From the IMG/VR virus record IMGVR_UViG_3300042465_001868, positions 1 through 35,807 of that record: a DNA stretch of 35,807 nucleotides; one strand, written 5' to 3'. The notes under the pieces were generated by a model. It did no database searches and was not told the DNA's origin. It saw only the letters and a program-made list of their open reading frames with translations. Source of the stretch: a virus. The translations under genes and the position numbers were made by a program. Below, in pieces: positions 23,808 to 29,966 of the stretch. Position 1 is the first letter of the stretch, and the number at the start of each line of letters is the position of its first letter.

Positions 23808-23989
23808 CTAAAGAAAAACAAGTAACACTTAAACTAGATGCTCGTGCAGCAGCAGCAGTTCGTCAAGTTTTATTCGATGCCCAAAAAGGATATACTTATG
23901 ATGAAGTAAGTGTTCCTCCTCGTGTAACTGATATTCGTGAAGTAATTCAGCAACTTGATGATAGTATTGGTGCAGTACTTAGTGTTTGA
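23804..23989 (+). CDS. Small hypothetical protein (61 aa)
   Basis: Starts GTG 23804 in a GTGA overlap with mazG. The sequence (VTLKLDARAAAAVRQVLF, then a charged helix REVIQQLDDSIGAVL) predicts two helices and no membrane segment. It is the last gene of the operon; the stop TGA overlaps the terminator hairpin. Not recognised beyond general similarity to small cyanophage ORFs. Confidence 0.75.
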   Translation: MTKEKQVTLKLDARAAAAVRQVLFDAQKGYTYDEVSVPPRVTDIREVIQQLDDSIGAVLSV

Positions 23990-24009
23990 CCCTTCGGGGT
24001 CTTTTTTTT
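23988..24009 (+). terminator. Intrinsic terminator with UUCG tetraloop
   Basis: GACCC-TTCG-GGGTC followed by T8. The C(UUCG)G tetraloop is exceptionally stable. The hairpin overlaps the preceding stop codon and its T-run flows into TATAAATA. Confidence 0.92.
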
Positions 24010-24016
24010 ATAAATA
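24009..24016 (+). promoter_or_regulatory. Late promoter TATAAATA
   Basis: Exact late octamer on the terminator T-run; start near 24022. The AAATA of the promoter pairs with TATTT (24026-24030) and CT (24018-24019) with AG (24024-24025), one bulged A, forming the leader hairpin. Confidence 0.82.
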
Positions 24017-24036
24017 ACTAAAAAGTATTTGTAAAA

Positions 24037-24735
24037 ATGGATCCTAAAGAACTACGTGGTTTAATGGAAGCATATTCTGAAGTTTATGCTCCTATTGACG
24101 AAGCAATCACCAGCGAAAAGGGTAAAGCAAAAGCAGCAGAAATGATTGCTAAGCGTTCCACTCCTTCTGGTAGAGCAAAGTCTGGTCAAGGTGCTTCTGT
24201 TGCTGCAATTAAACATATTAGTCGTGCTAATGTAGATAATCTTGGAGGAACACCACCTAATCCAAAAATTGCTAAAAATCCAGTTAAGTCTAGATCTTAT
24301 GGTGGAACTGGAAACAAAGCAGCAAGAAGAGCAGCAGCACTTAAGAATGAAGAACTTGATATTTTTGATGTAGTTCTTGAGTTCCTCCAAGCAGAAGGAT
24401 TTGCTGAAACTTTGGAAGAAGCAAAGTGGATGATGGCAAATATGATTGATGAAGAGATTGTTGATGCAATTCTTGATGAAGCAATCACTAGCGAAAAAGG
24501 TAAAGCAAAAGCAGCAGAAATGATTGCTAAGCGTTCTACTCCTTCTGGTAGAGCAAAAGCAGGTCAAGGTGCTAATGTCGCACTAATCAAGCACATCGGA
24601 CGCTCTAATAGAGACGGACTTGGGGGAACTCCTCCTAACCGTAAAGTAGCAGGTTCCAATTGGCCAAAATCATATTCTGGAATTGGGGGAACAGGAAACA
24701 AAGCAGCAAGAAGAGCAGGAACTTATAAGGACTGA
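24037..24735 (+). CDS. Putative virion-associated protein with internal duplication
   Basis: 232 residues. It starts MDPKELRGLMEAYSEVY like the protein at 8635. Residues 22-102 and 148-232 are two copies of one basic repeat (EAITSEKGKAKAAEMIAKRS, ...TPSGRAK, ...GGTGNKAARRA), flanking an acidic helical core (LDIFDVVLEFLQAEGFAET) shared with 8635 and 27036. No enzyme motif is seen. It is driven by a late promoter with the same leader as 8635, suggesting a late, packaged, possibly DNA-binding protein (inference). Confidence 0.75.
   Translation: MDPKELRGLMEAYSEVYAPIDEAITSEKGKAKAAEMIAKRSTPSGRAKSGQGASVAAIKHISRANVDNLGGTPPNPKIAKNPVKSRSYGGTGNKAARRAAALKNEELDIFDVVLEFLQAEGFAETLEEAKWMMANMIDEEIVDAILDEAITSEKGKAKAAEMIAKRSTPSGRAKAGQGANVALIKHIGRSNRDGLGGTPPNRKVAGSNWPKSYSGIGGTGNKAARRAGTYKD
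24100..24720 (+). repeat. Two direct repeats inside the gene at 24037
   Basis: Copy 1 about 24100-24339 and copy 2 about 24478-24720, both beginning GAAGCAATCAC and with long near-identical stretches at the start (AAAGCAAAAGCAGCAGAAAT in both). The high DNA identity suggests recent duplication or gene conversion. Confidence 0.85.
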
Positions 24736-24741
24736 TAAATA
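24734..24741 (+). promoter_or_regulatory. Late promoter-like GATAAATA before tRNA
   Basis: NATAAATA overlapping the stop codon of the preceding gene. It could drive late transcription of the tRNA region if the hairpin at 24759 does not stop it. Confidence 0.4.
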
Positions 24742-24758
24742 AATCGGAAGGTTGCTCT

Positions 24759-24790
24759 AACCCCTTGACTTTTTAGTTGGGGGGTTTTGT
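24759..24790 (+). terminator. Hairpin/terminator upstream of the tRNA
   Basis: AACCCCTTGAC / GTTGGGGGGTT stem (three G-U pairs), 6-nt loop, followed by TTTTG. The T-run is short, so termination may be partial. It overlaps the sigma70-like promoter below. Confidence 0.65.
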
Positions 24791-24793
24791 AAT
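24765..24793 (+). promoter_or_regulatory. sigma70-like promoter of tRNA-Ala
   Basis: TTGACT (24765-24770) and TGTAAT (24788-24793), each one mismatch from consensus, spaced by 17 bp. The start would be near 24800, a few bases before the tRNA. Confidence 0.5.
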
Positions 24794-24803
24794 CTTTATA
24801 TTT

Positions 24804-24876
24804 GGGGAATTAGCACAGTTGGTAGTGCGCCTGATTTGCATTCAGGAGGTCAGGAGTTCGAGTCTCCTATTCTCCA
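24804..24876 (+). tRNA. trnA: tRNA-Ala (anticodon TGC)
   Basis: 73 nt with full cloverleaf: acceptor GGGGAAT / ATTCTCC, D stem GCAC / GTGC, anticodon stem CCTGA / TCAGG with loop TTTGCAT (anticodon TGC), T stem AGGAG / CTCCT with loop TTCGAGT, discriminator A73. The G3-U70 pair, the key identity element for alanyl-tRNA synthetase, is present. No CCA tail is encoded beyond the coincidental C71-C72-A73. It would read GCA and GCU-type Ala codons, which are frequent in the flanking Ala-rich late genes. Confidence 0.95.
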
Positions 24877-24881
24877 TTTCT

Positions 24882-24900
24882 AAATACTTAAAAAGTATTT
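24882..24900 (+). promoter_or_regulatory. Leader hairpin of the nuclease-like gene, with variant late octamer
   Basis: Perfect AAATACTT / AAGTATTT, 3-nt loop, ending 6 nt before ATG 24907. It follows the variant late octamer TCTAAATA (24879-24886) and shares AAAAAGTATTTGTA with the leader at 24020. Confidence 0.65.
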
Positions 24901-24906
24901 GTATAA

Positions 24907-25692
24907 ATGACTAAGGTAAAGGATGACCAGGCATTAATTGATGGTGATGCTCCTGGTGCAAAACCAATAACATCTAATGCTGGATTTTTATATGAAGAAA
25001 ATTTAATTAAAGACCTTAGATCCAAAGGATTTACTTGTGGAGATCCTGCAGGAGCTGATAATGCTAAGGCTGACTTGGAAATAACACTTCCAAAAAATGC
25101 TCCTAAAGTTACTAAGTTTGAGTTAAAGGAAAAATTATCAGCTGATTTTGCTCAGTTAAATATGGATTATGATACAACAATTAATAAATTTTATATAGAT
25201 GAGAGGAAGAGTAGTAATCAAAAAGAAGCTGCTCAAACTATGATAGGAATTGCAAAAGAATTTAATATTGTTGGTCAAGCAAATAATTGGTGGAAACCAG
25301 AAAAAAATCCCCCTCAAAGATTTGTTCTTGGTAATGATTATTCTAATTTAGCAAAAAGAAAAATAGCAAGAAAATTGGATCTGAAAAATTTTCCCGACAA
25401 GTTTCTCATGGAAGGAAAAGGTGCTGCCGAAGCAGTTGAAAAATACTATAATTCAAAAAATACTTATTATATTCAAGTAAAGGGTTTTGGATTATATTAT
25501 ATGGGTAAAGATATTGAAAAATTTGGTGTACCAAGATTTTCTTCTATGGTTGGGAAGAGCAATATTAGAATAAGGATAAAAACAAATTCTGCCAGTCAAG
25601 AAAGATGGTCTTTTTTAATGGCTCTTAAAATTTCTGGATTGAAAAAAAGCAATTATGATTTAGATAAAGATCCTTCGTTTTTGTTGAATTAA
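24907..25692 (+). CDS. PD-(D/E)XK nuclease-like protein
   Basis: 261 residues. FLYEENLIKDLRSKGF (helix with E30/E31), D56 in KADLEIT, E72-x-K74 in FELKEK and Q83 in DFAQLN follow the order E...D...ExK...Q of the PD-(D/E)XK nuclease core. The C-terminal half is basic and unassigned. Codon use is clearly more AT-rich (many AAA, ATA, TTA) than flanking genes. It lies directly after a tRNA; some PD-(D/E)XK homing enzymes (I-Ssp6803I) target tRNA loci, so a homing role is possible. A virion-associated nuclease is the alternative, given the late-type leader. Confidence 0.65.
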   Translation: MTKVKDDQALIDGDAPGAKPITSNAGFLYEENLIKDLRSKGFTCGDPAGADNAKADLEITLPKNAPKVTKFELKEKLSADFAQLNMDYDTTINKFYIDERKSSNQKEAAQTMIGIAKEFNIVGQANNWWKPEKNPPQRFVLGNDYSNLAKRKIARKLDLKNFPDKFLMEGKGAAEAVEKYYNSKNTYYIQVKGFGLYYMGKDIEKFGVPRFSSMVGKSNIRIRIKTNSASQERWSFLMALKISGLKKSNYDLDKDPSFLLN

Positions 25693-25698
25693 TAAATA
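25691..25698 (+). promoter_or_regulatory. Late promoter AATAAATA
   Basis: NATAAATA match overlapping the previous stop codon; start near 25704, 15-nt leader to ATG 25719. TTAATA (25689-25694) can pair with TATTAA (25705-25710). Confidence 0.65.
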
Positions 25699-25718
25699 TA
25701 AGTATATTAAGATAAACC

Positions 25719-27023
25719 ATGAAGAGTTTTTTCCAATTTTTAACTGAGGCAACACAATCTCAGGCATCATTACAAGCAAAGAAACTCAATCTTAAGAGTG
25801 ATGGGCATGGGGGATGGTATGATTCCCGTGGAGAATTTGTTGCGAAAACTGAACAGGGAAAACTCAAGTTCTATAAGAGGGGTGAAAAAGTAGGGCAAAG
25901 AGATGTTCCTCCCGAAACGAAAGGAAAAGCAGCAACTCCAACAACATCTCAAGCAAAGACACAACAACAAGCACCCACACAGAAGAAATCACCTGCTGCA
26001 CCGGAAGAAGAAGGACAAGATACTGCAAGTGACACTCTGACTGTTGTATTTGGTCGTTTCAATCCACCAACAGTAGGACATGAGAAACTTCTAAAGTCTG
26101 CAGATAAAGTTGCCGCTGATGGAGACCTTAAGATTTATCCTTCAAGAACACAGGATCCTAAGAAGAATCCTCTTGATCCTGATATGAAGATTTCATTCAT
26201 GAAGAAGATGTTCCCTGACTATGAAGAGAACATTATTAATGATGCTGAGATGAAATCAATTTTTAATGTTCTGATTGCAGCAGCAGAATCTGGATATTCA
26301 AATGTAAACATAGTCGTTGGTTCTGATAGACAAGCAGAGTTTGAAAATCTTGCTCAGAAATACAACGGAGATCTTTATGATTTCGATTTGATTCGTGTTG
26401 TATCTGCTGGTGTTCGTGATGCAGATGCTGAAGGTGTATCTGGAATGTCCGCATCTAAGATGAGAAAGGCTGTGATGGATGATGACTTTGAATCATTCCG
26501 TAAAGGGACTCCTGAGACACTTGATGATGGTGATGCTCGTTCTTTATTTGATGCAGTTCGTCAAGGAATGGGTGCAAAGAAATCTAAAGTTCAGAAAGAA
26601 AGTTATGCACTCTGGGAGATTGCTCCTAAGTTTGATATGTTCAATCTCCGTGAGCATTATGTCACCAAAAAGATTTTTAGAATGGGTGATATTGTAGAAA
26701 ACTTAAATACTGGATTGGTTGGAGAAATCATTCGTAGAGGTGCTAATCATCTTATTTGTGTAACCGAAGAAGGTTTTATGTTTAAATCTTGGATTAGAGA
26801 TGTGATGGAGTATACTGAGATAAAAATGGAAAGAAAGGAAAGAGTTCCTGGAAAACCAAATACTCTCGTTGGAACTGGTGGATACTTTAAGTATGCTGCT
26901 GATATGACACCTGGATTTGAGAAAGGTGATAAGATGAATCTGCAACCTGGAGCAAAACCATACAGTGGGTATAAGCAATCTAATGTGAAGGAATTCATAA
27001 ATAAGTATAAGGTAAAGAACTAA
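25719..27023 (+). CDS. Late protein with nucleotidylyltransferase (NMNAT-like) domain
   Basis: 434 residues. Residues about 105-260 form a cytidylyltransferase/NMNAT-type Rossmann domain: VVFGRFNPPTVGHEKLL (HxGH-type motif with the first His replaced, TVGH), NIVVGSDRQ, and SGMSASKMRKAV (ISSTxxR-type motif). The N-terminus MKSFFQFLTEATQ and the Gln/Pro-rich linker (about 70-100) are not enzyme-like and resemble starts of other late virion-type proteins. The C-terminal 130 residues contain a VVENLNTGLVG-like small beta domain. It may be packaged and modify NAD or lipid/nucleotide precursors after entry (inference); the substrate is not readable. Confidence 0.8.
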   Translation: MKSFFQFLTEATQSQASLQAKKLNLKSDGHGGWYDSRGEFVAKTEQGKLKFYKRGEKVGQRDVPPETKGKAATPTTSQAKTQQQAPTQKKSPAAPEEEGQDTASDTLTVVFGRFNPPTVGHEKLLKSADKVAADGDLKIYPSRTQDPKKNPLDPDMKISFMKKMFPDYEENIINDAEMKSIFNVLIAAAESGYSNVNIVVGSDRQAEFENLAQKYNGDLYDFDLIRVVSAGVRDADAEGVSGMSASKMRKAVMDDDFESFRKGTPETLDDGDARSLFDAVRQGMGAKKSKVQKESYALWEIAPKFDMFNLREHYVTKKIFRMGDIVENLNTGLVGEIIRRGANHLICVTEEGFMFKSWIRDVMEYTEIKMERKERVPGKPNTLVGTGGYFKYAADMTPGFEKGDKMNLQPGAKPYSGYKQSNVKEFINKYKVKN

Positions 27024-27034
27024 TCACTTATACT
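26996..27034 (+). promoter_or_regulatory. Late promoter CATAAATA plus start-proximal hairpin
   Basis: CATAAATA (26996-27003) is followed at once by AGTATAAG (27004-27011), which pairs perfectly with CTTATACT (27027-27034), one base before ATG 27036. The predicted late start (~27009) removes five of eight bases of the 5' arm. Confidence 0.65.
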
Positions 27035-27035
27035 C

Positions 27036-28487
27036 ATGTCGATGAACATCCTTAACGATATCTCTGCTGTTTATCTGGAGCAGGTTGCAGAGTCTGCCGT
27101 TCCTGGAAAACCTGCTGAGAGACTTGGAGCAGTAACTGCTATTCCTAAATCTGAACAGGAAGCAGCAAGAGAAAGATTGCTTGCAAAAGCAAAGGCAAAA
27201 CGTGAGAAGATGAAGACGGAAGCATTAGACCCTGTTGGAAAAGAGGATTCTGATATTGATAATGACGGTGATAGTGATAAGTCTGATAAGTATCTATTAA
27301 ATCGCAGAAAGGTTCGTGGTTCTGCGATTTCTAAGAAAAAAATGAAAGAGTCTTTCTCAAACTGGAGACAAGACCTTTCTGAGGTCATGGATGATATTGA
27401 AGCAAAAAAAGAAGTCAAGGAAAAAAAAGTAAATAATAAAATCACCATTAATCCAGATTTCAAAGAATCCGTAGAAAATATGGATGGAACTCTACTTGAG
27501 ATGGTAGAGATTGATGAGATGGATTATGTTGTCGAAAGTGTTTATGATGAACTTCTGGAAGAAGGTTATGAAGAAGATGATATTGAGGAAGCAATCGAGT
27601 ATGCACTAACTGAAGCAAAAGTAACTTTCGGTCACGATACTCCTACTGCGGGAGAGAAAAAGAAAGGTAATCTTTTAAAGTCAGTTGGAAGACTGGCAAG
27701 GCAAAAACTTTCTAGTAAAGTTCGTGGTGCCAAAACTGCAGCAAAACAAGCAGTAGCATCTGGAGTAAGAAAGGTTGCTAAAGGTGCATTAGGTGTTGCT
27801 CGTAAGATGAAAAGTGGAGATAAAAAACCACATACTGCAGAAAGAAAACCATCAACCTATCGTGGTGCTGGTGCAGGAACTAAAGAAAGAGTAGGTAGTG
27901 GTTCTTATACTCCACCTACCAAGAAGAAAGCAGAAAAACCTGCTGATCCTTGGGAAGGAAGTTCCACAGTTCCTCAAAAACCAAAACCAAAACCAAAGGC
28001 AGAGAAACCCTCCGATCCTTGGGAGGGTAGCGCAACAACCCCAGCAAAACAAAAACCAAAAGCAGCAACTGAAAAAGCAGCAGCACCAAAAGCAAAAGCA
28101 CCTGCTGCTGCTCCAAAGAGAAAAAGAAAAGCAAGTAAGTTAGATTCTTTACTCACTTCAATAAGAAGTGAAGAAGTGCAGATTGATGAGAAAGCACTTA
28201 GCAAGCAGCAGCAAAAGTTTATGGGAATGGTTTATGCTGTAAAGAAAGGTGAAATGGAAGCACCTTCACCTGAAGTTGCAAAGGCAGCAGCAGGTATGAC
28301 AAAGCAGCAAGCAAAAGACTTTGCCAAGACCAAGCATAAGGGTCTTCCTCAAGTTAAAGAACAGATGGATGAACCAACTGAACCAGCAGTAGATAAGGCA
28401 TCTGAGATGCAGAAGAAGAAAATCCAGGTTCAAAAGGTAAGAGAACTTACAACCAGATTGCAATCCGCAAGAAAAGGAGTTTATTAA
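27036..28487 (+). CDS. Putative virion-associated protein with histone-H1-like C-terminus
   Basis: 483 residues. The N-terminal part ([17 protein letters not shown]) and the acidic [20 protein letters not shown] segment (about 168-187) place it with the proteins at 8635 and 24037. An [17 protein letters not shown] segment (about 70-86) looks like a Ca-binding or dockerin-type acidic loop. From about residue 205 the chain is Lys/Ala/Pro-rich and histone-H1-like, with two repeats ([14 protein letters not shown] and [14 protein letters not shown]). The end is helical and charged. It is probably a packaged or DNA-binding late protein; function unknown. An in-frame ATG at 27042 is an alternative start. 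Confidence 0.75.
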   Translation: MSMNILNDISAVYLEQVAESAVPGKPAERLGAVTAIPKSEQEAARERLLAKAKAKREKMKTEALDPVGKEDSDIDNDGDSDKSDKYLLNRRKVRGSAISKKKMKESFSNWRQDLSEVMDDIEAKKEVKEKKVNNKITINPDFKESVENMDGTLLEMVEIDEMDYVVESVYDELLEEGYEEDDIEEAIEYALTEAKVTFGHDTPTAGEKKKGNLLKSVGRLARQKLSSKVRGAKTAAKQAVASGVRKVAKGALGVARKMKSGDKKPHTAERKPSTYRGAGAGTKERVGSGSYTPPTKKKAEKPADPWEGSSTVPQKPKPKPKAEKPSDPWEGSATTPAKQKPKAATEKAAAPKAKAPAAAPKRKRKASKLDSLLTSIRSEEVQIDEKALSKQQQKFMGMVYAVKKGEMEAPSPEVAKAAAGMTKQQAKDFAKTKHKGLPQVKEQMDEPTEPAVDKASEMQKKKIQVQKVRELTTRLQSARKGVY

Positions 28488-28509
28488 TCTCTTTTTAACA
28501 AGGGTTTTT

Positions 28510-28543
28510 TCTAAATAACTCAGGACCATTATCGGAGGTTATT
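28510..28543 (+). promoter_or_regulatory. Variant late octamer and SD-sequestering hairpin
   Basis: TCTAAATA (28510-28517) is followed by a hairpin: AATAACTC (28514-28521) pairs with GAGGTTATT (28535-28543, one bulged G), ending at the base before ATG 28544 and covering most of the SD GGAGG (28534-28538). A late start near 28523 would drop the 5' arm. Confidence 0.6.
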
Positions 28544-28729
28544 ATGTCTCTCGCAGTTATCCTGGCATGGGCAAAAGCAAATGAAGCTGCTATTGCTACC
28601 ATTCTTCTCATTATTTCCGAATTCTTAGGTGCAAATAATAAGTTGAAGTCAAATGGACTTGTTTCTTTTGTTCTTCTTCAAGTTCAACAACATCTCAAAA
28701 AGAAAGGTGCAGTAGATCCTACTCCCTGA
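28544..28729 (+). CDS. Small membrane-type protein (61 aa)
   Basis: SLAVILAWAKANEAAIATIL and LIISEFLGANNKLK give one hydrophobic segment at about residues 10-30, then an amphipathic helix and a basic tail. GGAGG lies 5 nt upstream. Small proteins of this kind occur in cyanophage late regions and are of unknown function; a holin-like or virion role cannot be decided. A terminator follows. Confidence 0.78.
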   Translation: MSLAVILAWAKANEAAIATILLIISEFLGANNKLKSNGLVSFVLLQVQQHLKKKGAVDPTP

Positions 28730-28749
28730 GTTTAGAAATAAAAAATCTT

Positions 28750-28783
28750 AAGGAGACTCTTGAATACAAGGGTCCCCTTTTTT
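28750..28783 (+). terminator. Intrinsic terminator
   Basis: AAGGAGACTCTTG / CAAGGGTCCCCTT, a 13-position stem with one mismatch and one G-U pair, loop AATA, then a T-run that merges with TATAAATA. Confidence 0.87.
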
Positions 28784-28790
28784 ATAAATA
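28783..28790 (+). promoter_or_regulatory. Late promoter TATAAATA
   Basis: Exact late octamer on the terminator T-run; start near 28796, 27-nt leader. AAATATT (28786-28792) can pair with AATAATTT (28800-28807, one bulge). Confidence 0.8.
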
Positions 28791-28822
28791 TTCATAGCAA
28801 ATAATTTTTTACGGAAAGACAC

Positions 28823-29347
28823 ATGGCACTCTGGGGAAATAATGATGCAAAGGGTTCCGGTGGTACAGTATCACTTGATTACAGCACCCTTGTAGTAACT
28901 GGTTCTGGAACCACTTTCGGTCAAGTAGGAGCCGCAGCAACGGGTGATGTAATTAGATTTGGTCCAAGAAGTGAAATTGGAAATGCTGTGATTGTTGGTA
29001 TTGCAAGCACAACTCAACTTTCTATCGCATCAACGATGGGTCTTAGTGGTGCTGCTATTGCTGCTACAACTTTCTATGTTAGTGAACTGCCAAAGTACAC
29101 TGTCCTTGATTCTCGTTGGTCTGAGATCAATACTAATTATGAACCACACATTTATGGTGTTGCTGATGGTGGAATTGCAGCAGCACAGGGAACTTCATAT
29201 GCCCTTACTCATCAAGGATGGGTTGGTGTGACAACATATCTTGATAATACAGGAGCATTAAGAGTTAAGACTGAAACTCTCGTTGCGATGTCTGGTATCA
29301 CTACAGGCAACTTGCCAATTTATGACCAGGATCCAACTGTTGCATGA
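28823..29347 (+). CDS. Putative virion structural protein
   Basis: 174 residues, rich in Gly, Ala, Thr and Ser, with beta-strand patterns (YSTLVVTGSGTTFGQV; GNAVIVGIASTTQLSIAST) and no enzyme motif. The N-terminus MALWGNNDAKGSGG and the WSEINTNYEPHIYGVADGG region are typical of cyanophage proteins listed as structural. It has its own late promoter with the canonical octamer. Codon use is like gp23, suggesting high expression. It may be a head decoration or neck protein; undecided. Confidence 0.75.
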   Translation: MALWGNNDAKGSGGTVSLDYSTLVVTGSGTTFGQVGAAATGDVIRFGPRSEIGNAVIVGIASTTQLSIASTMGLSGAAIAATTFYVSELPKYTVLDSRWSEINTNYEPHIYGVADGGIAAAQGTSYALTHQGWVGVTTYLDNTGALRVKTETLVAMSGITTGNLPIYDQDPTVA

Positions 29348-29353
29348 TAGTAT

Positions 29354-29746
29354 ATGATCTTTAATGAACTGAATGAGGATAACTTCCTCCTATTTGCCAT
29401 TAAAAATTATGAGAATCCTCAGGCAGTCACGAAAGAAGATTTTGATAAAGATCTAAATCATTTCAAATACATTAAAAGACTTTTGAAACGATATAGGAAC
29501 ACGGGGGAACTTAAGGTTCCCCTTTTGATCAATCATTTTATCGTTCTTTATAATATCTTTGGTGAAGCAGCAACACCTATGCTGTTCTTTAAGATTGAAA
29601 AAGAATTATGGTCTACGATGAAAACATTTATTTTATTTCTGAATAAAATACCAGAGTATCCTAAATGTTATCTTCATGATATTCCTGTTGATCTAAATTG
29701 TTTAAAACAACTCCAGAAGATTTTTAAATCAAATGAACAAACTTGA
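29354..29746 (+). CDS. Conserved phage hypothetical protein (130 aa)
   Basis: Opens MIFNELNEDNFLLFAIKNYENP and contains FKYIKRLLKRYRNTGELK and LLINHFIVLYNIFGEAATPM, a mostly helical pattern widespread in T4-like cyanophages and other phages without known function. A strong hairpin lies within the gene (29504-29522). It overlaps the next gene by 14 nt. Confidence 0.8.
   Translation: MIFNELNEDNFLLFAIKNYENPQAVTKEDFDKDLNHFKYIKRLLKRYRNTGELKVPLLINHFIVLYNIFGEAATPMLFFKIEKELWSTMKTFILFLNKIPEYPKCYLHDIPVDLNCLKQLQKIFKSNEQT
29504..29526 (+). repeat. Intragenic terminator-like hairpin
   Basis: Perfect GGGGAAC / GTTCCCC with loop TTAAG and a short TTTT, inside the coding sequence at 29354. It could attenuate transcription towards gp61/nrdAB, or be chance. 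Confidence 0.5.
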
Positions 29747-29966
29747 TAGAATTATTCAAATGATTAGAGAGCAAATGGTTGCAAATGCTCCTGGAACTTC
29801 TGGTGGATTTTCCAGTTCTTCTGATCCAGCAGGTCCAGTTGCTGGTAGAAGTCCAAAAATGTTTTTTTTACCTAGAAAGTTTGTTAAAACTTATTCTAAA
29901 GGTGGACCTGGATCTCGCAAAAAATGGTTAGATTACCTCAAATCCTCCCATGGCCGAAGAAATTAA
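29733..29966 (+). CDS. Small Gly/Ser/Pro-rich hypothetical protein (77 aa)
   Basis: Starts with a helix NKLDRIIQMIREQMV followed by a flexible Gly/Ser/Pro segment (about 20-40) and a basic end (KFVKTYSKGGPGSRKKWLDY). No known motif. It overlaps both neighbours (14 nt upstream, 17 nt downstream). Helix plus flexible linker plus basic tail suggests a small structural or adaptor protein. Confidence 0.7.
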   Translation: MNKLDRIIQMIREQMVANAPGTSGGFSSSSDPAGPVAGRSPKMFFLPRKFVKTYSKGGPGSRKKWLDYLKSSHGRRN

